Assembly (NCBI RefSeq): GCF_020103695.1
Contig: NZ_JAHXBF010000001.1
Location: forward strand, 806,001 to 870,000
Source: Hyalangium versicolor
GTDB lineage: Bacteria; Myxococcota; Myxococcia; Myxococcales; Myxococcaceae
Length of the DNA: 64,000 bases
Direction: 5' to 3'
Part shown: positions 8,616 to 15,876 of the stretch, one piece after another
Layout: each line of letters opens with the position of its first letter
How positions within the stretch are numbered: position 1 is the stretch's first letter
Made by a program: the position numbers and the translations under genes
Notes under the pieces: model-generated
What the model was told of the DNA's origin: nothing
Database searches by the model: none
Seen by the model: the letters and a program-made list of their open reading frames with translations, nothing else

Positions 8616-9004
8616 GCACCAAGGCCATCATCCGGCTGCGCATGAGCAGCCATGACGCGCACTATGGCGGGAACCTGGTGGATGGGGCTCGCATGCTCGG
8701 CCTGTTCGGCGACGTGGCCACCGAGCTGTGCATTCGCCACGACGGGGACGAGGGGCTGTTCCGCGCATATGACTCGGTGGAGTTTCTGGCCCCGGTGTAC
8801 GCGGGGGACTTCATCGAGGCGGAGGGCGAGATCGTCAATGTGGGAAACACGTCGCGGAAGATGCGCTTCGAGGCCCGGAAGGTGATCCGGCCGCGCACGG
8901 ACGTGAACGATTCGGCGGCGGACCTCTTGTCGGAGCCGGTGGTGGTGTGCCGTGCTTCGGGCACCTGCGTCGTCCCCAAGGACAAGCAGCGCATCCAGCG
9001 GTAA
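8612..9004 (+). CDS. kal: 3-aminobutyryl-CoA ammonia-lyase
   Basis: 130 residues from a GTG that overlaps the kamE stop. The sequence is a hot-dog fold of the expected length: [32 protein letters not shown] followed by [22 protein letters not shown]. Kal removes ammonia from L-3-aminobutyryl-CoA to give crotonyl-CoA, the last special step of lysine fermentation. Position between kamE and kce supports the call strongly. A generic thioesterase-like hot-dog protein is the alternative if context is ignored. Confidence 0.88.
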   Translation: MSTKAIIRLRMSSHDAHYGGNLVDGARMLGLFGDVATELCIRHDGDEGLFRAYDSVEFLAPVYAGDFIEAEGEIVNVGNTSRKMRFEARKVIRPRTDVNDSAADLLSEPVVVCRASGTCVVPKDKQRIQR

Positions 9005-9022
9005 CCGAGGGAAGGGACTGTC

Positions 9023-9850
9023 ATGAGCATGCCCATGGTCATCACGGCGGCGATGGTAGGGGCGGAGACCACGCGCGAGCAGACGCCACACCTGCCCATC
9101 ACCGCCGAGGAGATCGCCGAGGACGCGGTGAAGTGCCGCGAGGCCGGCGCGGCGATGGTGCACCTGCACGTGCGCAAGGCGGACGGCAGTCCGTCCCAGG
9201 ACGCGGAGTTGTTCCGGGCCGCCATCCGCGCCATCCGCAAGCGCACGGACATCCTCATCCAGACGTCCACGGGCGGCGCGGTGGGCATGGGCGTGGACGA
9301 GCGCTGCGGGCCCCTGACGCTCACGGGCGAGGATCGTCCGGACATGGCCACGCTGACGACGGGCACGGTGAACTTCGGCCAGGACGTGTTCTGGAATCCG
9401 CGGCCGCTGGTGCGGGACATCGCGAAGCGCATCCGGGCCCTGGGCATCAAGCCGGAGATCGAGTGCTTCGACGTGGGGATGGTCGACGAGGCCAGCATCC
9501 TGGCGAAGGAGGGGCTGGTCGATCTGCCCGCGCATTATGACTTCGTGCTCGGAGTGCCGGGAGCGCTGACGGCGCGGGTGGATGCGCTGGAGTTCATGAT
9601 CAAGTCGTTGCCCGAGGGGAGCACCTGGACGGTGGCGGGCGTGGGGCGGCACCAGTTGCCGTTCGTGGCGCACGCGGCGGAGCGCGGCGGCAACGCGCGG
9701 GTCGGACTCGAGGACAACGTCTACGTGTCCAAGGGCGTGCTGGCCAAGGGTAACTGGGAGCTCGTGGCCGAGGCGGCGAAGCTGGCGAAGTCCAAGGGCC
9801 GCACGCTCGCGACTCCGGCCGAGGCCCGGAAGATCCTGCGCCTGACGTAG
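9023..9850 (+). CDS. kce: 3-keto-5-aminohexanoate cleavage enzyme
   Basis: 275 residues, a BKACE-family protein. The zinc ligands are in MVHLHVR (His47, His49) and Glu230 (ARVGLEDNVYV), which agree closely with the known enzyme's two histidines and Glu230. Kce condenses 5-amino-3-oxohexanoate with acetyl-CoA to give 3-aminobutyryl-CoA and acetoacetate. BKACE enzymes act on several beta-keto acids, but the kdd/kam/kal neighbours make this one specific. 18 bp after kal; the downstream SDR begins 44 bp on. Confidence 0.92.
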   Translation: MSMPMVITAAMVGAETTREQTPHLPITAEEIAEDAVKCREAGAAMVHLHVRKADGSPSQDAELFRAAIRAIRKRTDILIQTSTGGAVGMGVDERCGPLTLTGEDRPDMATLTTGTVNFGQDVFWNPRPLVRDIAKRIRALGIKPEIECFDVGMVDEASILAKEGLVDLPAHYDFVLGVPGALTARVDALEFMIKSLPEGSTWTVAGVGRHQLPFVAHAAERGGNARVGLEDNVYVSKGVLAKGNWELVAEAAKLAKSKGRTLATPAEARKILRLT

Positions 9851-9894
9851 CCAAGGCGCTGGACGAAGGCCGGGTCCCTGGAGAAGCTGACTCC

Positions 9895-10671
9895 ATGGAT
9901 ACGGACCTGAAGGGCAAGGGCGTACTCGTCACAGGCGCGGGGAGCGGCATCGGCGCGGCCACCGCGCGTGCGTTCGCGGAGGAGGGCGCGCGCGTGGCGG
10001 TGCACTACCGGAACAAGGAGGAGCAGGCGCGGGCCCTGGCGGCTGAGATCGGGGGCGTGGCGCTGCGCGCGGATCTCACCGTCGAGGCCGAGGTGGATGC
10101 GCTCATCCCCGCCGCGGTGAAGGAGCTCGGGAGGTTGGATGTGCTGGTGGCCAACGCGGGGCACTGGCCGCCGCAGGACGAACCGGTGTGGCAGATGTCC
10201 CTGGAGCGGTGGCGCCGCACGCTCGCGGAGAACCTGGACAGCGTATTCCTCTCGTGCCGGGCCTTCCTGCGGCACGTGGAGACAACGAAGACGGGCAGCC
10301 TGGTGCTGATCAGCTCCACGGCGGGGATCTTCGGCGAGGCAGGGCACTCGGACTACGCGGCGGCCAAGGGGGCATTGGCCGGGGGCTTCGTGAAGAGCCT
10401 GAAGAATGAATTGGGGCGCATCGCTCCGCTGGCTCGGGTGAATGTGGTGTGCCCCGGCTGGACGGAGGTGGAGCGCAACCGGGCGAAGGTCCAGGACCCG
10501 GCGTTCGTCTCGCGCGTGACGCGGACGATGGCGCTGCGCAAGGTGGGCCGGCCCGAGGACATGGCGCGCGTCATCGTGACGCTCGCGTCGGATCGGATCT
10601 CCGGACATGTGACGGGAGAGATCGTCACCGTGGCCGGCGGCATGGAGGGGCGGGTGCTTCATGACAACTGA
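9895..10671 (+). CDS. short-chain dehydrogenase/reductase (SDR)
   Basis: 258 residues of classical SDR. The cofactor motif TGAGSGIG is near residue 14, the NAG motif is in [11 protein letters not shown], the catalytic serine in [12 protein letters not shown], and YxxxK in [11 protein letters not shown]. The C-terminal loop contains [16 protein letters not shown] preference is suggested by HYRNKEEQ after the second strand. It may reduce a 3-oxoacyl-type compound. Whether it belongs to the lysine pathway is unknown; it follows kce by 44 bp on the same strand and overlaps the methyltransferase start. Confidence 0.88.
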   Translation: MDTDLKGKGVLVTGAGSGIGAATARAFAEEGARVAVHYRNKEEQARALAAEIGGVALRADLTVEAEVDALIPAAVKELGRLDVLVANAGHWPPQDEPVWQMSLERWRRTLAENLDSVFLSCRAFLRHVETTKTGSLVLISSTAGIFGEAGHSDYAAAKGALAGGFVKSLKNELGRIAPLARVNVVCPGWTEVERNRAKVQDPAFVSRVTRTMALRKVGRPEDMARVIVTLASDRISGHVTGEIVTVAGGMEGRVLHDN

Positions 10672-11452
10672 ACTGGATGTGCGCACGTACAACCGCGAGG
10701 CGTGGAACCGGGAGGTGGCCAGGGGGAACAGGTGGACCCGGCCCGTGGGCCCCGAGGTCATCGCCGCCGCGCGCCGGGGCGAGTGGGGCGTCGTGCTGAC
10801 CCCACGCAAGCCCGTGCCTCGCGAGTGGTTCGGAGAGCTGAAGGGCAAGGAGCTGCTGGGCCTCGCCAGTGCGGGAGGGCAGCAGGGGCCGGTGCTCGCG
10901 GCGGCGGGGGCTCGGGTGACGATCTTCGACAACTCTCCGGCTCAACTTGGCCAGGACCGGCTGGTGGCGGAGCGGGAGGGGTTGTCCATTCGGCTCGTCG
11001 AAGGCGACATGCGGGATCTGTCCGTCTTCCCGGACGAGAGCTTCGATCTGATCTTCCACCCGTGCTCCAACTGCTTCGTGGACGACGTGCGGCGCGTCTG
11101 GCGCGAGGCGTACCGCGTGCTGCGCCCGGGTGGAGCGATGCTGTCCGGGTTCTGCAACCCCATCATGTTCCTGTTCGATCCGGATCTGGAGCCCAAGGGC
11201 ATCCTGCAACTCAAGTACCGGATGCCCTACTCGGACTTCGCCAGCCTCACGGAGCAGGAGCGCCGCAGGTACACGGACAAGGGCGAGCCCCTGTGCATAG
11301 CCCACTCGCTGGAGGATCAGATCGGCGGGCAGCTCGCGGCCGGGTTCCTTCTCGCGGGCTTCTACGAGGACAAGCACGTCGAGGAGGATCGGCTCTCGGA
11401 GTATCTGCCGGCGCTCTGTGCGACTCGCGCGGTAAAACCTTCGACTCGCTGA
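10661..11452 (+). CDS. SAM-dependent methyltransferase, class I
   Basis: 263 residues. Motif I is the variant [28 protein letters not shown], followed by an acidic residue region [24 protein letters not shown] and the post-motif helix [16 protein letters not shown]. This is the methyltransferase 11 type. A conserved tryptophan/asparagine-rich head ([11 protein letters not shown]) resembles uncharacterised myxobacterial and actinobacterial homologues. The start overlaps the SDR gene by 11 bp. The substrate is unknown. Confidence 0.85.
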   Translation: MTTELDVRTYNREAWNREVARGNRWTRPVGPEVIAAARRGEWGVVLTPRKPVPREWFGELKGKELLGLASAGGQQGPVLAAAGARVTIFDNSPAQLGQDRLVAEREGLSIRLVEGDMRDLSVFPDESFDLIFHPCSNCFVDDVRRVWREAYRVLRPGGAMLSGFCNPIMFLFDPDLEPKGILQLKYRMPYSDFASLTEQERRRYTDKGEPLCIAHSLEDQIGGQLAAGFLLAGFYEDKHVEEDRLSEYLPALCATRAVKPSTR

Positions 11453-11464
11453 GCCCTTCACTCC

Positions 11465-12526
11465 ATGACCACTCTTGATTTGACGGGCCAACAGCTCAGC
11501 GCCCTGGCGGAGAGCCTGAGACAGCAGACGCAGCTCACGCGGCTCGTGCTCGACGACAACCCGCTTGGGGCGCTCCCGGAGTGGCTGGGGGAGCTGGGAA
11601 CGCTTGAGCAGCTCTTCGCGGATGGCACCCAGATCGCCGCCCTCCCGAATAGTCTGGTGCGGTTGATGCGCCTCCAGCGGTTCGATGCGCGCCGCAACCG
11701 GTTGGAGTCCGTGCCGGAGTTCCTGGGACAGATGACGTGGCTGCGGGACCTGCGGTTGGGGAAGAACCTCCTGACGTCGGTGCCCGAGTCACTCTGGCAG
11801 CTGACGGAACTCGAGACGCTGGATCTCGGGGAGAACCGCATCGGCTCCCTGTCGGCTCGCGTCGGAGCGCTGACGAAACTGCGGATGCTGGATCTAGGGC
11901 ACAACGCGCTGACCGCGGTTCCCGAGGAGATTGGCAAGCTGACGGGGCTGTCGGGCTTCCTCTATCTCAGCGACAACCAGCTGACGGAGCTTCCCGCTTC
12001 GCTCGGGAATCTGAAGGCGCTGAGGTATCTCAACGCCACGGACAACCGGCTGGAGGTCCTCCCCGAGTCACTGGGGCAGATGCGGGCGCTCATCGAGCTT
12101 CGCCTCTACAACAACCGGTTGAAGGCGCTACCGGACTCATTGGGCGGACTGGAGAACCTCCTGGAACTCCACCTCAAGGGCAACGCGTTGGTGGCGCTCC
12201 CGGAGTCCATCGGCCGGCTGGCGCGCCTCCGAAAGCTCAGCCTGGAGAACAACCGGCTGGAATCGCTCCCCGAGTCCCTGGGCGGACTCACCCGGTTGGT
12301 GGAACTCGATCTGAGGAACAACCGGCTGAGCGCGCTTCCCGCTTCGATAGGCCAGCTGACGTACCTGAAGGTCCTCGATCTGCGAGGCAATCAGCTGCGC
12401 ACGCTCCCCGCGGGCATTGGCGAGCTCCCGCACCTTGAGAAGCTCGACCTGCGATGGAACAAGCTGTCGTCCATCCCAGACTGGTTCCATCGGCTCGAGC
12501 AGCGCGGCTGCACCGTGTACACGTAG
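11465..12526 (+). CDS. leucine-rich repeat protein
   Basis: 353 residues made almost wholly of about 14 repeats of 23 residues (one of 24 near residue 165) with the pattern LxxLxLxxNxLxxLPxxLGxL. This is the bacterial/plant-intracellular LRR class, a solenoid used for protein binding. There is no signal peptide, membrane segment or attached enzyme domain, so it is likely a cytoplasmic adaptor. The DNA shows matching 69-bp periodicity. It starts 12 bp after the methyltransferase gene and ends 34 bp before a lipoprotein gene. Confidence 0.9.
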   Translation: MTTLDLTGQQLSALAESLRQQTQLTRLVLDDNPLGALPEWLGELGTLEQLFADGTQIAALPNSLVRLMRLQRFDARRNRLESVPEFLGQMTWLRDLRLGKNLLTSVPESLWQLTELETLDLGENRIGSLSARVGALTKLRMLDLGHNALTAVPEEIGKLTGLSGFLYLSDNQLTELPASLGNLKALRYLNATDNRLEVLPESLGQMRALIELRLYNNRLKALPDSLGGLENLLELHLKGNALVALPESIGRLARLRKLSLENNRLESLPESLGGLTRLVELDLRNNRLSALPASIGQLTYLKVLDLRGNQLRTLPAGIGELPHLEKLDLRWNKLSSIPDWFHRLEQRGCTVYT

Positions 12527-12560
12527 GCTGTGTCCGCGGTGGCTGGCACATCGAGGAGGC

Positions 12561-13622
12561 ATGCCCGTGAACCCTTCGCGTCTGGCCCTATCCGCCTGTT
12601 TGCTGGTGCTCGGTGGGTGCCCGCAGGAAGGGGGACCCGGGCTGCAGGCCGGTCGGCTCGAGGGACAGGTGCAGGGGCCAGGGGCTCCGCGGGGAGATGC
12701 ATATGTCTTCCTGTTCGCTCCGGGTGAGGGGCCTCCCGGAGGGCCCGCCGAGCCTCGATATGTCACGGCCGTTCCCGAGATGCGGTGGGCCTCGGGAGAT
12801 CCGCGCTATCAGTTCGCGGAGGTTGTTCCCGGGCCGTATCGGCTGTGGGGCTTCCTGGACACGAATGGGGACGCAGATCTGTCCGTGGACGTGCTCGCCC
12901 AGCCCGGAGCGGGTGACTGGACCCCCGAGGCCGCCGTGGAGCTGGAGGTCCCCGTGGCCGGCCGAGTGGAGCAGGATCTGGCGCTGACGCGGAGGATGCG
13001 CCACGGACCTCCCGCGTTCCGGGTGACAGGGGAGGGGACGGATGGTGGTGTCGTGACGGTGCCGGACTCGGTGCTGTCGCTCACGTCGCTCACCGTGGAG
13101 GCGGATGGCCTGGGGCTTCTGCGCGGCGAGGAGGCGCGGTTCTTCGTCCGCCTGCGCGATGCGGATGGGGACGGGACCGCGGATGATCTCAACGGGGACG
13201 GACTCCCGGAGCTGTTCCCCCAGTTCTTCCTGCGCTTCGTGCCTCGGCCGGGGCAGACGGTGCCGGGGGCATCGGATGGTGGGGTGGACCAGGTCATCGT
13301 GCCATTGCTCATCAACCCGGTGCCCTTCGTCACGGTGCTCCAGGGTGATGTGACGCGGGAGGCCTCGGCGGCGAGCGTTCAACTCTTCGTCGTGCCCCAG
13401 GCCCAGGCCGTCTCGGTGGAAGCGGATGGAGGGCAGGTGCTGATGCCGCTCCCAGCCATCCCCGTGGGCGAGTATCAGCTCTGGGCCCTCTCCGCCGAGG
13501 GCGCCTTCTGGTATGTGCCCAATGTGCTGGGGAGCCAGAACTCGGAGTCCCTGCGTTCCCAGGCCCTGCGGTTCCAGATCGTCCGCGGGGGCTCGCCCGA
13601 CGCTGGGAATCCCATTAGATAG
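12561..13622 (+). CDS. lipoprotein of unknown function with Asp-rich loops
   Basis: 353 residues from the ATG at 12561, which has a strong GAGGAGG site 4 bases upstream; longer in-frame starts run into the LRR gene. The signal peptide ends in a lipobox LVLGGC (Cys20). The mature part is beta-rich, with two Asp/Gly loops (DTNGDADLSVD and DADGDGTADDLNGDG) that resemble calcium-binding dockerin or thrombospondin-3 loops. No catalytic motif is visible. Probably held in the outer membrane or exposed on the surface. Confidence 0.8.
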   Translation: MPVNPSRLALSACLLVLGGCPQEGGPGLQAGRLEGQVQGPGAPRGDAYVFLFAPGEGPPGGPAEPRYVTAVPEMRWASGDPRYQFAEVVPGPYRLWGFLDTNGDADLSVDVLAQPGAGDWTPEAAVELEVPVAGRVEQDLALTRRMRHGPPAFRVTGEGTDGGVVTVPDSVLSLTSLTVEADGLGLLRGEEARFFVRLRDADGDGTADDLNGDGLPELFPQFFLRFVPRPGQTVPGASDGGVDQVIVPLLINPVPFVTVLQGDVTREASAASVQLFVVPQAQAVSVEADGGQVLMPLPAIPVGEYQLWALSAEGAFWYVPNVLGSQNSESLRSQALRFQIVRGGSPDAGNPIR

Positions 13623-13655
13623 GTGCGTTGCACTCCTCCCGCCCCGAGGGCACCC

Positions 13656-14189
13656 ATGTCCGAGTCCAAGAATCGGGACAACCCGTACGAGCTGGCCCTG
13701 CGTGAGATTGCGCTCGGCTACCCTGAAACCCACGAGGACTTCCCGTGGGGACATCGAGTCATCAAGGTGAAGGGCAAGGCCTTCATTTTCATGGGGAACG
13801 AGGACGGAGGGCTCGGGCTCTCCGTCAAGCTGCCTCACTCCAACGCGGCGGCCCTGATGATGCCGTTCGCCACGCCCACGGGGTACGGACTGGGCAAGAG
13901 CGGCTGGGTGTCGGCCGATTTCCCCAAGGGCCAGCAGCCTCCTATGGAGATGCTGCGTCAGTGGCTCGACGAGAGCTACCGCGCCGTCGCGCCGAAGAAG
14001 CTCGTGGCTCAGCTGGGGAGCAACTCGACGTCCGAGGCGCCTGCGAAGGCAAGTCCGGCGCGAGTAAAGACTCCCGCTGCGAAGAAGGCTGCGGCACCCA
14101 GGAAGAGCACGAGCGCGAAGAAGGGTGCGAGCGCGAAGGCAGCGCCGGCACGCAAGAAGGCAGGGGCGCGCGCGAAGAAGGCTCGCTGA
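13656..14189 (+). CDS. MmcQ/YjbR-family protein with histone H1-like C-terminal tail
   Basis: 177 residues from ATG 13656. Residues 1-120 fit the MmcQ/YjbR fold: LALREIALGYPETHEDFPWGHRVIKVKGKAFIFMG, then TGYGLGKSGWVSADF and an RQWLDESYRAVAPKKL helix. YjbR is a cyanase/double-wing-like fold of unknown role. The last ~55 residues are a disordered Ala/Lys/Pro tail with AKKA and SAKKG units, like histone H1 or the tails of bacterial HU variants, which suggests nucleic-acid binding. It converges on the ChaN-like gene 24 bp away. Confidence 0.8.
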   Translation: MSESKNRDNPYELALREIALGYPETHEDFPWGHRVIKVKGKAFIFMGNEDGGLGLSVKLPHSNAAALMMPFATPTGYGLGKSGWVSADFPKGQQPPMEMLRQWLDESYRAVAPKKLVAQLGSNSTSEAPAKASPARVKTPAAKKAAAPRKSTSAKKGASAKAAPARKKAGARAKKAR

Positions 14190-14213
14190 CCGTCACCCCT
14201 GTACCATCGAGGT

Positions 14214-15767
14214 TCAGCTCAGTCGCTGCACCCAGTGAAAATAGGTACTCCGCGGGTCCGGGAGCGCATCCCGGAAGAGGGTGCGGATGTCCGCCTTCTC
14301 CACCCGGCCCGTGTCGAAGGCCTGGTACAGGGCATCTCCCAGCAGATAGCCCAGCGCATGGCTGACGCCGTGGAAGAGCCGGTCCCTGCGCAGCGGCAGC
14401 AACTTCACCGCTTCGTCCGGACCCTCGACCTCCGCCGCCTTGTGCGCCAGCACGAAGGCCGCGATCTGCCGCTCCACTCCGCGCATCCGCGCCACCCGCC
14501 GTGCCCACTCCGCCGGCCCCGCGCAGCCTCGGCGCGGGTTCACCAGCTTCGAGCCGAAGAAGCCCAGCGCCTCTTCCATGCACCGCGCGTAGAACGCGTC
14601 CGAGGCCCGCCGAGGCGCCTCCATCGCGTCGCCCACCGCGCAGTGCCGGACGAAGTGCGCCGCCTCCTCCGCAGCGTGGTTCAGGGACAGGGAGGCCAGG
14701 TACGCCATCCGCGCTCGAGGGATGTAGCTGCTCTCCCGCGAGAGGATGTGCCGCCGCAACTGCGCCAGCTCCGTCTGCGTGAACCGTCCGCGCTGCTGGA
14801 TGCGCGCCAGGACATCTCCATCCGCCGCCGTCGCCACCTCCACCTCGTCCAGCGAGCGGCCCACCTGTACACCCGCGAGGCGGGCGATCAGGCCCGCCAT
14901 CTCCCGGAACCGGTCCGCCGCGCCGCGCTCCCTCAGTGGCGCATCACCGGTCTCGGCCTCCAGGTAGTCCAGGAAGCTCTGCTGGCACACCACCGGAGAC
15001 GCGTTGAGCAGGCAGAGCGAGCCGTCCATCAGCTCCACGGCCTCCACGGCTCCAGCTCGGCCCTCGCGGGCCAGCCGCCAGTAGACTCCCTCGCAATTCT
15101 GGTAGAGCACCAGGCCCCGGCGCGCGTGCGATTCCCCGAGCGCTCGATCCACCTGCTCGGGCAGGTGGCAGGGCGTGACGTGGTACTGGCCCACCAGCAC
15201 CATCACCTGGGGGCGATCCTCGGCTCGGGCCGCGCGGGCGATGCGCTCCGCCGCATAGGCATCCCGGAGCTCCAGTGAGCGCTTTCCCTGGACCCGGCGA
15301 TCGATGCCCACCACCTCCAGGCGGTGGCGCCGGGCGAAGGCGAGCAGGGGACGGAAGCCCGACCAGCCATCCAGCCCAGGCCCCGGAGCCCGGCCGAGCC
15401 GCTCCAGCAGTGCGCGCTCGGGCAGACGGCCTGTCAGATAGGCATCGAGCGAGGCCTGATGGCGTCCCTCCACGCACTCCAGCGCCAGGATCACACGGCG
15501 CCCGGACTCCAGGGCCCGCTCCACGAGCCCCAGGTATGTCTCCTGGGCCAGCGGCAGGGTGTGGTAGTCGCCGACGTACACGACATCCGCGGCCCGCACC
15601 CGCTGGTACACGGTGGAGAGGGGGAGGGTGTGGCGGTAGCCGGCCGTCCGCCGCCTGTACCGTGCCTCGTAGGCCCGGAAGGTGGGGGTATGACCCTCGA
15701 CGGCTCGGGCGATCTGCGCCTTCTGCCGACGAAAGAGAGCGAGGTGGAGGGCTAGCGACGCACGCAT
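14214..15767 (-). CDS. ChaN-like (haem-binding uptake) domain protein
   Basis: 517 residues. The first ~300 match the ChaN fold: VVYVGDYHTLPLAQETYLGLVERALESGRRVILALECV and QVMVLVGQYHVTPCHLPEQV carry the conserved histidines. ChaN is a haem-binding lipoprotein of Campylobacter linked to a TonB receptor. Here no signal peptide or lipobox is present and a helical C-terminal half of ~200 residues is added, so the role may differ. It is divergent from a TonB receptor gene 109 bp away, echoing the known pairing. Confidence 0.7.
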   Translation of the reverse strand: MRASLALHLALFRRQKAQIARAVEGHTPTFRAYEARYRRRTAGYRHTLPLSTVYQRVRAADVVYVGDYHTLPLAQETYLGLVERALESGRRVILALECVEGRHQASLDAYLTGRLPERALLERLGRAPGPGLDGWSGFRPLLAFARRHRLEVVGIDRRVQGKRSLELRDAYAAERIARAARAEDRPQVMVLVGQYHVTPCHLPEQVDRALGESHARRGLVLYQNCEGVYWRLAREGRAGAVEAVELMDGSLCLLNASPVVCQQSFLDYLEAETGDAPLRERGAADRFREMAGLIARLAGVQVGRSLDEVEVATAADGDVLARIQQRGRFTQTELAQLRRHILSRESSYIPRARMAYLASLSLNHAAEEAAHFVRHCAVGDAMEAPRRASDAFYARCMEEALGFFGSKLVNPRRGCAGPAEWARRVARMRGVERQIAAFVLAHKAAEVEGPDEAVKLLPLRRDRLFHGVSHALGYLLGDALYQAFDTGRVEKADIRTLFRDALPDPRSTYFHWVQRLS

Positions 15768-15876
15768 GGGAAAGCGGTGATCAAGGTCGCATGTGCCTCC
15801 ACACCCGGCAAAAAAACGGCGCCGCTACCCAACCCCCCTTCCTTGACTTCTCAGGGAGTGGCAAAGGACCATCCTC

